Positions 8,608 through 17,145 of a DNA stretch of 63,809 nucleotides are shown one piece after another (the first letter of the stretch is position 1; every line of letters begins with the position of its first letter). Location of the stretch: assembly GCF_023630175.1 (NCBI RefSeq), contig NZ_JALLIN010000042.1:1-63809 (forward strand). Direction: 5' to 3'. The DNA is from Streptomyces cellostaticus (GTDB lineage: Bacteria > Actinomycetota > Actinomycetes > Streptomycetales > Streptomycetaceae). Under the pieces are notes generated by a model that made no database searches, was not told the DNA's origin, and was given only the letters and a program-made list of their open reading frames with translations. Both the position numbers and the translations under genes were made by a program.

Positions 8608-9546
8608 TCAGACCGCGACCGGCTCGCCCGCGGCCGCGGCGATCTCCGCCTCGGCGACGGCGCCGGTGACGCGGCGCAGCTTCTTCATCGGGCCCAGCTC
8701 GGAGTCGTAGACCTTCTTGACGCCGTCGCCGAGGGAGGCCTCGATGGTGCGGATGTCGCGGACCAGGCGGGTCAGGCCCTGCGGCTCGACGGAGGCGGCC
8801 TGGTCGGAGCCCCACATGGCGCGGTCGAGGGTGATGTGGCGCTCGACGAAGGCGGCGCCGAGGGCGACGGCGGCCAGCGTGGTCTGCAGGCCGGTCTCGT
8901 GGCCGGAGTAGCCGATCGGGACGTTCGGGTACTCGTCCTGCAGGGTGTTGATGACCCGGAGGTTGAGCTCCTCGGCCTTCGCCGGGTACGTCGAGGTGGC
9001 GTGGCAGAGCAGGATGTTCCCGCTGCCCAGGACCTCGACCGCGTGGCGGATCTGCTTCGGCGTCGACATGCCGGAGGACAGGATGACCGTGCGGCCGGTG
9101 GCGCGCAGGGCGCGGAGCAGTTCGTCGTCCGTCAGGGAGGCGGAGGCCACCTTGTGGGCGGGGACGTCGAACTTCTCCAGGAAGGCGACGGCCTCGGTGT
9201 CCCACGGGGAGGCGAACCAGTCGATGTTCTTGCTCTTGCAGTACTCGTCGATCTGGCGGTACTCGTCCTCGCCGAACTCCACCCGGTGGCGGTAGTCGAT
9301 GTAGGTCATCCGGCCCCAGGGGGTGTCGCGCTCGATGTCCCACTGGTCGCGCGGGGTGCAGATCTCGGGGGTGCGCTTCTGGAACTTCACGGCGTCGCAG
9401 CCGGCCTCGGCGGCCACGTCGATGAGCTTGAAGGCGTTCTCCAGCTCACCGTTGTGGTTGATGCCGATCTCACCGCAGATGTACACGGGGCGGCCCGGGC
9501 CGGCCTCGCGCGTGCCGAAGGTGCGGATGCGGGAGTTGGTGCTCAT
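8608..9546 (-). CDS. neuB: nonulosonic acid synthase (NeuB family), lacking the SAF domain
   Basis: A 312-residue TIM-barrel synthase that condenses phosphoenolpyruvate with a mannose-type sugar to give a nine-carbon 2-keto acid. Recognisable motifs are ICGEIGINHNG (residues 23-33), AVKFQKR, DWFASPWD, KVASASL, ILSSGMST, CHATSTYP, IGYSGHETG and FVERHITLDR. Usual NeuB proteins are about 345 residues and end with an antifreeze-like SAF domain. This one stops right after the barrel, at GEPVAV. AAGGA precedes the ATG, and 14 bases separate it from neuA. Without a NeuC gene nearby and with a fused phosphatase in neuA, the product is more likely Kdn-9-phosphate than N-acetylneuraminate. Confidence 0.9.
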   Translation of the reverse strand: MSTNSRIRTFGTREAGPGRPVYICGEIGINHNGELENAFKLIDVAAEAGCDAVKFQKRTPEICTPRDQWDIERDTPWGRMTYIDYRHRVEFGEDEYRQIDEYCKSKNIDWFASPWDTEAVAFLEKFDVPAHKVASASLTDDELLRALRATGRTVILSSGMSTPKQIRHAVEVLGSGNILLCHATSTYPAKAEELNLRVINTLQDEYPNVPIGYSGHETGLQTTLAAVALGAAFVERHITLDRAMWGSDQAASVEPQGLTRLVRDIRTIEASLGDGVKKVYDSELGPMKKLRRVTGAVAEAEIAAAAGEPVAV

Positions 9547-9560
9547 GTCGAGAGGTGTCC

Positions 9561-10874
9561 TTACTTGGGGAGGGAATCGAGAGAGGGGCCGAGGATCCAG
9601 CTGGCGATCTCTCGGATCGCGCCGTCGCCGCCGGGGACGGTGGTGACCGCGCGTGCGGCGCCGCGTACGACGTCGTGGGCGCTCGCGACCGCCACGGGCC
9701 AGCCGACGAGGGCGAAGCACGGGAGGTCGTTGACGTCGTTGCCGACGTAGAGCACGCGCTCCGGCGCGATGCCCTGCTCCTCGCACCACTGCTTGAGGGC
9801 GAGGTCCTTGCGGTCGATGCCGTGCAGGACCGGGAGCCTGAGCTTCCGGGCGCGGGCGGCGACCACCGGGTTCTGTTCCGTGGACAGGATCAGCATCCTC
9901 AGGCCGCTCCGGCGGAGGGCCGCGATGCCGAGTCCGTCGCCGCGGTGCACGGAGACGAACTCCCGTCCGTCGGAGTCGATCAGCACCCGGTCGTCGGTCT
10001 GGGTGCCGTCGAAGTCGAGGACTACGGCGTCGATGTCGTCGTGGGTGGGGAGGGCGCCGGGCCGGTTCGCGTCGAAGAGCGGGGCGAGGGCCCGGGCGCG
10101 GGCCAGGTCGTGCGGGTCGTCGATCTCCAGCGCCCGGGCCGGGTCGGTGCGGACCAGTTCGGTGTGGCCGAAGAAGCGGTGCCGGTGCTCGCGGAAGCCG
10201 GCCGCGTCCATCGCGTAGGCGGCGCCGGTCTCCAGCAGGTCCTGGGGTCGGTCCTGGCGGCGCGGCCGGAAGGACTTGTCGTGGTTGACGCCGTAACCGC
10301 CGCCGGCCGTACGGGTGCCGGGGGCCGCGGTGCGGCCGGCCGCCGCCGGGGAGGCGGCGACGGCGGCCTGGTCCGGGCCGGGCGCCACCGGGGCGTCGGC
10401 CGCGTCCCGCCAGACGAAACCGTGGAAGGCGGCGACGGTCACGGCGGTGTCGGCGCCGTTGTCGACGACGGCGGCGGCGACCGAGTCCACGTCCTCGCGG
10501 ACCAGGAACGGGCTGGTGCACTGCACCAGCAGGACGACGTCCACGGCGGCGCCGTGCAGGGCCTCGTGCGCGTCCATGGCGTGCAGGACGGCGGCCTCCG
10601 AGGTCGCCGTGTCCCCGGCGATGGCGGCGGGGCGGAGCACGACCTCGGCCCCGGCCTGGCGGGCCGCCGCGGCGATGGCCTGGTCGTCGGTGGAGACCAC
10701 GACATCGGTGACCAGCCGGGTCGCCCGGCACTCCCGCACCGCGCGGGTGACCAGCGGGATGCCGCCGACCGGGGCGAGGTTCTTCGCGGGCACGCCCTTG
10801 GAGCCGCCGCGGGCCGGGATCACCGCGAGCACCCGGGGCACCGAGGCCTCCGGTTCCGCTTCCGTGTGGGGCAT
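9561..10874 (-). CDS. neuA: CMP-nonulosonate cytidylyltransferase fused to HAD phosphatase
   Basis: A 437-residue two-domain enzyme. Residues 14-270 are an acylneuraminate cytidylyltransferase with ARGGSKGVPAKN (21-32), STDDQAIA and VLLVQCTSPF. Residues about 280-430 are a KdsC-like HAD phosphatase with DFDGTQTDD (287-295, nucleophile Asp287), ILSTEQN and GNDVNDLPCF. The same order occurs in vertebrate CMAS, and Bacteroides Kdn synthesis uses both activities. It would dephosphorylate the 9-phosphate and activate the sugar with CTP. An Ala/Pro/Gly-rich insert (about 161-192) interrupts the transferase domain. AAGGAGAG lies before the ATG. Confidence 0.9.
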   Translation of the reverse strand: MPHTEAEPEASVPRVLAVIPARGGSKGVPAKNLAPVGGIPLVTRAVRECRATRLVTDVVVSTDDQAIAAAARQAGAEVVLRPAAIAGDTATSEAAVLHAMDAHEALHGAAVDVVLLVQCTSPFLVREDVDSVAAAVVDNGADTAVTVAAFHGFVWRDAADAPVAPGPDQAAVAASPAAAGRTAAPGTRTAGGGYGVNHDKSFRPRRQDRPQDLLETGAAYAMDAAGFREHRHRFFGHTELVRTDPARALEIDDPHDLARARALAPLFDANRPGALPTHDDIDAVVLDFDGTQTDDRVLIDSDGREFVSVHRGDGLGIAALRRSGLRMLILSTEQNPVVAARARKLRLPVLHGIDRKDLALKQWCEEQGIAPERVLYVGNDVNDLPCFALVGWPVAVASAHDVVRGAARAVTTVPGGDGAIREIASWILGPSLDSLPK

Positions 10875-10906
10875 GGGGTTCTCTCCTTGACGTGGGATCC
10901 GGCCGC

Positions 10907-12250
10907 TCACAGCTCCCCCATCCGCCGGATCACGGGGGCCACCCGCTGCACGCCGTGGCGGTAGGCGCCGCGCGCGGCCCGGCGCACGATCTGGCGGACG
11001 GGGCCGGGCTCGCGGTCGGCGGCGGGCGCACCGGGCAGCGGGGCGCCGTCGGGGCCGAGGTGGTGGCGGGCGAGGATGCCGGGCAGGTAGCCGGGCGCGG
11101 TCTCGGGTGTGTAGTACGGGTTCAGGGGCGGCAGGCCGCCGGGCCTGTCCAGCAGCCTGGTGATGCGTTCGCGTGCGGTGTCGAAGGCGGTCCCGTAGGA
11201 GCCGTCGGCGCAGACGCCCTGCCGGGCCAGCCACTCCGGCTCGGGGGCCGGGCGGTGCCCGGCGTCGAGCTGGTCCCAGGAGGCGAGGCAGCCGGAGCCG
11301 GTGAAGTGGTGGTTGCCGAGCACCTCGCGCACGCCGAGGTCGGTCAGGACGGCCGTGGGGATGCGTCGGTGCAGGGCCTCCAGGGCGGCCGTGGAGCTGA
11401 TCGTGACCAGCAGGTCGGTGCGGTCCAGCACCTCGCCCATGTGGCCGTACACCAGGCGGAAGTTGGCGGGCGGCGTCATGCCCTGGACCAGCTTCTGGTA
11501 GGGCAGTTCCTCGATGTGGGTGGTGTGTTCGCCGGGCTTGGAGCGCAGCTTCAGCAGCACTTCGCGCTCGGGGTGCCGGCGGGCGTGCTCGATGAGCCGC
11601 TTCAGCAGGTAGGCGCGGTCCCGGCGGCTGTCCGGGACGGAGGGCTGGGCCGCGAACACCACCGTGCGGGGCTCGCGCCCCTGCTCCGCGGACGGCTCGT
11701 GTGCGCCGGTGTAGGGCGCGCCGCCGAGGAAGGGCAGCGCGACCTCGGTGACCGCGGAGGCGTCGGCGCCGACCCCTTCGTAGACGGCCCGGAACCGGTC
11801 CGCGTCGTGGGCCGAGTTGGCGAGGACGAGATCCGCGCCGTGGCGCAGCAGCAGGCCGTCGGCGAGCTTCTCGTAGACGACACCGACGTAACCGGTGACG
11901 ACGACGGGGCGCCGGCCGGAGGCCCAGGCGTTGCGCAGCCCGTGCAGCATCGCCTGCACACCGCCGCCGACCAGGGCGAGGACGAGGATGTCGTACGGCT
12001 CCTCGGCGCCGTCCCCCATCGCACGCAGGAACTGGACGCCGGTGACCTCGCTGAGGGAGTCCGCGCGGACGCCGACCTCCCGGAGCTGGCGGGCGGTGGG
12101 GGTGGCTCGTCCGCGCAGGAGGTAGCCGTCGAGCCGGACGTCGGCACCGGTGGGGGTGAGGCGCTGCGCGGTGAGCGCGCCCCACTTCCACCGGGTGTCG
12201 GAGTCCGCCAGGACGGCGATCCGCAGGGACTTCGTTGCACTTGCTGGCAC
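10907..12250 (-). CDS. putative glycosyltransferase (DUF6716-like)
   Basis: A 447-residue protein with a GT-B-like layout. A Rossmann-type N-terminal strand SLRIAVLADSDTRWKWG is followed by VVVTGYVGVVYEKLADGLLLR. The C-terminal half contains LLVTISSTAALEAL and a GVREVLGNHHFTGSGC segment resembling a nucleotide-sugar site. I recall such streptomycete proteins being annotated DUF6716 putative glycosyltransferase. The GTG at 12250 places the start just ahead of the first strand; a TTG at 12289 is an alternative, and neither has a strong ribosome site. It heads the unit leading into neuA, neuB and a sialyltransferase-like gene. It is divergent from the GT2 gene. Confidence 0.7.
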   Translation of the reverse strand: MPASATKSLRIAVLADSDTRWKWGALTAQRLTPTGADVRLDGYLLRGRATPTARQLREVGVRADSLSEVTGVQFLRAMGDGAEEPYDILVLALVGGGVQAMLHGLRNAWASGRRPVVVTGYVGVVYEKLADGLLLRHGADLVLANSAHDADRFRAVYEGVGADASAVTEVALPFLGGAPYTGAHEPSAEQGREPRTVVFAAQPSVPDSRRDRAYLLKRLIEHARRHPEREVLLKLRSKPGEHTTHIEELPYQKLVQGMTPPANFRLVYGHMGEVLDRTDLLVTISSTAALEALHRRIPTAVLTDLGVREVLGNHHFTGSGCLASWDQLDAGHRPAPEPEWLARQGVCADGSYGTAFDTARERITRLLDRPGGLPPLNPYYTPETAPGYLPGILARHHLGPDGAPLPGAPAADREPGPVRQIVRRAARGAYRHGVQRVAPVIRRMGEL

Positions 12251-12448
12251 GCCGAAGACGCTAGGAAGGCATTCCGAGGTTCCGCCCAACCCGAATGCAA
12301 CAAACGGTTAACAGCACATCGCCGAATGGGGAATCGGTCCGTGTCCGACGTGGAAAAAGACCCGGTTCACAGCTTCGCCACGCGTCGTTCACCCGGTATC
12401 AAGCCGACGGTCAAGACGAATGACGGGCTTCGCCCTAACGTCCGTGAC

Positions 12449-13426
12449 GTGGTCAAGCTCTCCGTCATCGTGCCGTTCTACAACGTGCAGCAATACGCGC
12501 CCGACACCCTGAGGAGCCTCGGTGCGAACGCGCGTGAGGACTTCGAATTCATTCTCGTCGACGACTGCTCCCGCGACGGGACACCAGAGATCCTCGCGCG
12601 CGCGGAGCGCGAGCTGCCGGGCGCGGTCCTCGTCCGGCACGAGCGCAACGGGGGGCTGGCGACCGCCCGCAACACCGGCATCGACCGCGCACGCGGCGAG
12701 TACCTGACCTTCCTGGACGGGGACGACTGGCTCGCTCCCGGCTACTACCCGAAGCTGGTCGCCGCCGTCGAGGAGCTGGGCTGCGACTTCCTGCGCACCG
12801 ACCATGTGCAGTGCACGGCGCGGGCGCGCACCGTGCACCGGGTGCCGGTCGGGCGGCGGAACGTGGTGCTGGACCCGCGCCGGGCGATCCTGCCCGCCGA
12901 CCGTTCGACCTCCGTGGACTACGCGTACGCCTGGGCGGGCGTGTACCACCGCCGGCTGGTGGACAAGGGGCTGCTGCACTTCACCGACGGGCTGCGCACG
13001 GCCGAGGACCGGCCGTGGATCTGGAAGCTGCACCGGGAGGCGGAGTCGTTCGCCGCCGTCGGTCTGCTCGGGGTGTTCTACCGGCGCGGGGTCGCCTCCT
13101 CACTCACTCAGATCGGTGATGTCCGTCAGCTCGATTTCATTCGCGCTTTCGATCAGGTGGTCACGGAAACCGCAGAGGACCCGGAAGCCGGTGCGTTGCT
13201 GCCGAAGGCCGTGCGCACGTATTGCGCCATCATTTCCCATCACCTGGGATCCAGCGAAAGGTTCGAGCCGGCGGTGGCGAGAAAACTCAAATCCCTGAGT
13301 TCGGCGGCGCTGCGGCGCATGCCGCAGGACGTCCTGGCCGACGCACTGGACTCCATGGACCTGGAGCGCGCCACCAGACTGCGCCGGCTGCGCCGCCGCC
13401 CCGCCCCCGCCGGAGCCGCCGCGTGA
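12449..13426 (+). CDS. GT2-family glycosyltransferase
   Basis: A 325-residue GT-A inverting glycosyltransferase. The first 110 residues carry the family signature: KLSVIVPFYNVQQY, FILVDDCSRDGT, RNGGLATARNTGI and FLDGDDW, with DGDD as the metal-binding motif. A DGLRTAEDRPW segment follows, where ED-x-x-W is the expected catalytic-base region. The GTG at 12449 is adjacent to the first strand. An ATG at 12325 would add 41 residues without visible homology, so the start is uncertain. Its stop overlaps the start of the polysialyltransferase-like gene. It presumably adds a linker sugar or a substituent to the nonulosonate polymer. Confidence 0.85.
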   Translation: MVKLSVIVPFYNVQQYAPDTLRSLGANAREDFEFILVDDCSRDGTPEILARAERELPGAVLVRHERNGGLATARNTGIDRARGEYLTFLDGDDWLAPGYYPKLVAAVEELGCDFLRTDHVQCTARARTVHRVPVGRRNVVLDPRRAILPADRSTSVDYAYAWAGVYHRRLVDKGLLHFTDGLRTAEDRPWIWKLHREAESFAAVGLLGVFYRRGVASSLTQIGDVRQLDFIRAFDQVVTETAEDPEAGALLPKAVRTYCAIISHHLGSSERFEPAVARKLKSLSSAALRRMPQDVLADALDSMDLERATRLRRLRRRPAPAGAAA

Positions 13427-14757
13427 CCACCCAGATCTTCCAGGCGTCGACGCTGTACGGCACGGCCACCCTGGCCGCCGCCCTGGACTCCGGCTGCTTC
13501 CGTCCCGCCGACCGGCGGATCCTGCTGGTCTGCAACAACGCGGCCACGCCCGAGACCACGCCGGGGCCGGACGTGATGCCCGGCTTCGAGCGGCTGCGCG
13601 AGCGCTTCGACGAGGTGCTCTCGTACAACGAGGCGATCTTCCCCTTCCACCCCGGCGGCTGGGCCCCCCGGCCGGAGGACCTGCCGCTCTGGGAGCGGTA
13701 TCTGCGCCACGAGTGGCGGCTGGGGGACGAGGACGTGGAACTGGCCGTGGAGTCGATCCAGGTCAACCCGTCGCTCTCGCTCGCCCAGATCTTCACCGGC
13801 GCCCCGGTCACCGTCTACGCGGACGGCCTGATGAGCTACGGCCCCACCCGGAACAAGATCGACCCGCTGGTCGGCACCCGGGTGGACCGGGTGCTCCACC
13901 TCGACCTGGTGCCGGGCCTGGAGCCGCTGCTGCTCAGCGAGTTCGGTGTCCCGGCGGAGATCGTGCCGACGCCCGCCTTCACCAAGGTCCTGGCCGAGAT
14001 CGCGCCGCCGGCCGACGAGCTGCCCGAGGTGGAGGAGTCCGCGCTGCTGCTCGGCCAGTACCTGTCCGCGCTGGGCATCCTCACCGCGGAGCAGGAGGAG
14101 GAGCTGCACGTGCGGATGCTGACCGGTGCCCATCGGCTCGGACACCGCACGGTGGTGTTCAAGCCGCACCCCACCGCCCCGGCGCGGTTCACCCGCACCC
14201 TGGAGCAGGAGGCGGCCCGGCTCGGGGTGGACCTCACCGTGCTGGACACCCCGGTCCTCGCCGAGGTGCTGTACCAGCGGATGCGTCCCGCGCTGGTCGT
14301 CGGCTGCTTCTCCACCGCCCTGCTCACCGCCTCCGCTCTCTACGGCCTGCCGGTGGCCCGGGTCGGCACCGGAATGCTGCTGGAGCGGCTGACGCCGTTC
14401 GAGAACAGCAACCGCGTCCCGGTCACCGTGGTCGACGCGCTGCTGCCGGACCTCGGCGACCGCGCCGCGGTGGGCGAGCGGCGGCCGGGCATGGACGTGG
14501 CGGCGCTGGGCGCGCTGATCCGTGCGGTGGGCTTCGCGATGCAGCCGAAGATCCTGCCCGGGCTGCGCGGCGAGACCGAGCGGTATCTCGCGGGCAACCT
14601 GGACGAGCGGACCCTGCGCTACTTCAAGCGCAAGCGGCTGACCTCGCTGGCGCTGCCCGGCGGGGTGCCGTCCCAGCTCGCGTTCCTCCCGCGCAACGCC
14701 ACGGTTCGCCGGATGGCGCGCAAGGCGCGCGGGCTGCGCCGGGTCGTACGGCGCTGA
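13423..14757 (+). CDS. polysialyltransferase-family glycosyltransferase
   Basis: A 444-residue protein matching the alpha-2,8-polysialyltransferase family (PF07388 as I remember it). It begins TTQIFQASTLYGTATLAAA, followed by FDEVLSYNEAIFPFHPGGW, VTVYADGLMSYGPTR and VLHLDLVPGLEPLLL, with VVFKPHPTAP in the donor-binding half. This makes it the best candidate for the polymerase that links nonulosonate residues from their CMP donors. The GTG at 13423 overlaps the stop of the GT2 gene by 4 bases. A basic C-terminus (RRMARKARGLRRVVRR) could hold it at the membrane. Product and linkage are inferred, not shown. Confidence 0.8.
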   Translation: MTTQIFQASTLYGTATLAAALDSGCFRPADRRILLVCNNAATPETTPGPDVMPGFERLRERFDEVLSYNEAIFPFHPGGWAPRPEDLPLWERYLRHEWRLGDEDVELAVESIQVNPSLSLAQIFTGAPVTVYADGLMSYGPTRNKIDPLVGTRVDRVLHLDLVPGLEPLLLSEFGVPAEIVPTPAFTKVLAEIAPPADELPEVEESALLLGQYLSALGILTAEQEEELHVRMLTGAHRLGHRTVVFKPHPTAPARFTRTLEQEAARLGVDLTVLDTPVLAEVLYQRMRPALVVGCFSTALLTASALYGLPVARVGTGMLLERLTPFENSNRVPVTVVDALLPDLGDRAAVGERRPGMDVAALGALIRAVGFAMQPKILPGLRGETERYLAGNLDERTLRYFKRKRLTSLALPGGVPSQLAFLPRNATVRRMARKARGLRRVVRR

Positions 14758-14793
14758 TCGCCTCCCTCCTCGCTGATCGCCTCCTTCCTCGTC

Positions 14794-14820
14794 GGGGCGG
14801 GCCCTTCGCGGGCCCGCCCC
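14794..14820. terminator. bidirectional hairpin terminator
   Basis: A perfect 11-bp stem (14794-14804 with 14810-14820) with a 5-base loop lies between two convergent genes that end at 14757 and 14830. It can serve both. Just upstream, CGCTGATCGCCTCC-x-TCCT occurs twice in tandem from about 14753. Confidence 0.8.
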
Positions 14821-14829
14821 TCGCGGTGT

Positions 14830-17145
14830 TCAGCGGCCGAGGATCGTGCGGATCCGGGCCGCGTTCTCCTGGGTCACCTTCCAGAGCAGTTCCTGCCGGT
14901 CGTGCACGTCGGCGACGGTCCGGTCGTGGTGGTCCAGGATGTCGAGCGCCCGCTCGGTGAGCACCTCGCCCAGGTTCCGCTCGTGCACCGAGACACCCCA
15001 CTCGGGGCGCTCGACGTCGCTGAGGAAGTACGCCATCTTGGGGTGCGAGATCAGGCTGAGGATGGGCGTGCCGACCCCGAAGGGGATCATCCCGGCGTGC
15101 CCGCGCATGCCGATGACCAGCTTCGTCCTGGCGTACGTCTCGCGGATGGCGTCGTTGTCGAAGTCGTACATCGGGATCACCGGCAGCGAGATGCCGTGTT
15201 CGCGGCGCAGGTCGAAGGCGATCCGCTCGTCGTCCAGCGAGTGGGCGACACACCGCACCTCGGTGCGGGCGCCGATCGCGCGCACGGCCTTCGCCAGCTC
15301 GGCGAGGAAGTGCCCGTAGTCGTGCCCGAATCGCAGGCCGGCCCGGTCGTAGGCGGCGTTCAGCAGGACCGTGTCCTCGCGGTACGCCGGGTCGGACCAG
15401 CCGGCCACCAACTGGCGCATGACCGTGGTCGGGCAGGGCTGGAAGACGACCCGGTCGTGCAGCTCGGACGGGAGCAGGGAGCGGACCCTGGCGATGGAGC
15501 CGTGGTTGCGCAGCCCGAAGAAGGCGGACTTCTCCACCAGCAGCCGCAGGCTGTCGTTGAACCGCCGGGCGCGGTACGACTGCCCGTCGAAGGCGTTGAA
15601 GCCGACCGCGAACACCATGATCGGGACGTCGACGGCGCGCAGGTGCTCGTCCGGGACGTTCCACTGCCAGGCGCTGTTGCCGTTGGGCATGGTGTCGGGG
15701 ATGAACAGTCCGCCGCCGCCGATGACCAGGCCGCGCCGGGCGTTGACCCGTTCCAGGGCGGCCTCGTCGAAGAGCCGGTGGGCGTGGACGGAGGTCCAGC
15801 GGCGGGAGGTGGTGTCGGGGCCGAAGGCGAGCCGGACGGTCTCGGGCAGCAGTTTGTCGCCCGCGTTGCCCTGCCGGTCCATGTAGAAGGCGACGTGCGC
15901 GAGCTGGTCCTCGGCGGCACCCTGTTCCTGGGCCGGGACGGCGGTGGCGCGCTGGGCCCACAGCCGGCTGGAGCGGTGGGTGGGGTCGACGGTGAGGCCG
16001 GCGGTGGCGTACTTGAGCGCCTCGGCGTTGTCGCCGTGCACCCAGGCCATCTGGGCGAGGCGGGCGTAGGCGGTCGCGGCCCGGTTCGGGGCGGCGGTGG
16101 CCAGCAGGAGCTGGGTCCTGGCCTCCGCGTGGCGCGAGACGCTCATCAGGGCGTGCCCGAACACCTCGTGCGGCCAGGCCTCGTCCAGCGGGATGCGCAC
16201 GCCGGCGAGGATGTCGACCGCGTCCTGGTACTCGCCGGCCCCGATGTGCGCGGCGGCGACCCTGCGGGCGGCCTCCACGTCCCCGGTGCGCCGCACGAGC
16301 GGGGTGCCGTAGTGCACCAGCAGGTCGTGGTGGAGGGTGCCGCCGCTGCCCAGGTAGGCCGCGTGGAACTCGGCGTCGGACAGCTCGAACTCCCGCCAGC
16401 GCTCCTCGGCCTGCTGGTATCCGGCCTCGCCGCCCTGCCAGGGCTTGTGCCGGCCGGTGAAGTGCAGGATCGCGGTGTCGTCCGGGACCGGCAGGTCGCC
16501 GGACAGGCGCCGCTTGACGAAGTTGTAGCGGGTGTCCAGGCGGACGAAGTCGCCGTCGAGGACGGCGTTGAGGATGCCCTGGTCGTGCTTGTCTAGTTCG
16601 TAGCCGCCACCGCGCCCGACCGCGTCGAGGCGCGCGCAGAACGCGTCGGAGAGGTACTCGCGCTGGATGACCAGCAGCCCGGAGTTGAGCTTGTGCTGCC
16701 CGTAGAAGAACTGCGGGACGGCCGCGAGCCCCTCGCGCAGCGCGAGCAGTTCGCCCAGGTCGCCGAGGACGACCATGTCGGTGTCCAGGGTGATGACCGT
16801 GTCGTAGTCGCGCAGCCGGAAGACGTCGAGGATGAAGTACGCCTTGCGGACGAGGTAGTTGTCCTGGTCGCCCTTGACGTAGGAGTCGTAGTGGGCGGCG
16901 TCGACCCGGCGCAGCACGATCCTCGGGTGCAGGGCGCGGATGCGGGCGACGGAGGACGGCTTGAGGTCGTCGTGGAGGACGACGAAGTCCTCGCAGACGC
17001 CCGGGTTGGACAGGGCGAGGCTGCGCAGCAGGACGAGGAACCCGGGCAGGTAGTTCTCGTCGACGAAGCTCGCGAAGGCGATGCGCCGCTTTCCGGTCAG
17101 CGCGTGCGCGGAGGTCTCCGGTGTTACCGGGGTGGCGGTGGTCAT
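14830..17145 (-). CDS. GT8 glycosyltransferase fused to polysaccharide pyruvyltransferase
   Basis: A 771-residue three-part protein. Residues 18-260 are a GT8 (glycogenin/LgtC-like) domain with the metal-binding DTD at 121-123 and the closing motif HFTGRHKPW (228-236). Residues about 285-400 form helical TPR-like repeats. Residues about 412-740 form a polysaccharide pyruvyltransferase domain with QGNAGDKL, VIGGGGLFIPD, FGLRNHGS and VIGMRGHAG. It could add a retaining sugar and a pyruvate ketal, or use the second domain for another transfer. GAGGA precedes the ATG, and the start overlaps the GT29 gene stop as ATGA. The two are therefore co-translated. Confidence 0.85.
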   Translation of the reverse strand: MTTATPVTPETSAHALTGKRRIAFASFVDENYLPGFLVLLRSLALSNPGVCEDFVVLHDDLKPSSVARIRALHPRIVLRRVDAAHYDSYVKGDQDNYLVRKAYFILDVFRLRDYDTVITLDTDMVVLGDLGELLALREGLAAVPQFFYGQHKLNSGLLVIQREYLSDAFCARLDAVGRGGGYELDKHDQGILNAVLDGDFVRLDTRYNFVKRRLSGDLPVPDDTAILHFTGRHKPWQGGEAGYQQAEERWREFELSDAEFHAAYLGSGGTLHHDLLVHYGTPLVRRTGDVEAARRVAAAHIGAGEYQDAVDILAGVRIPLDEAWPHEVFGHALMSVSRHAEARTQLLLATAAPNRAATAYARLAQMAWVHGDNAEALKYATAGLTVDPTHRSSRLWAQRATAVPAQEQGAAEDQLAHVAFYMDRQGNAGDKLLPETVRLAFGPDTTSRRWTSVHAHRLFDEAALERVNARRGLVIGGGGLFIPDTMPNGNSAWQWNVPDEHLRAVDVPIMVFAVGFNAFDGQSYRARRFNDSLRLLVEKSAFFGLRNHGSIARVRSLLPSELHDRVVFQPCPTTVMRQLVAGWSDPAYREDTVLLNAAYDRAGLRFGHDYGHFLAELAKAVRAIGARTEVRCVAHSLDDERIAFDLRREHGISLPVIPMYDFDNDAIRETYARTKLVIGMRGHAGMIPFGVGTPILSLISHPKMAYFLSDVERPEWGVSVHERNLGEVLTERALDILDHHDRTVADVHDRQELLWKVTQENAARIRTILGR

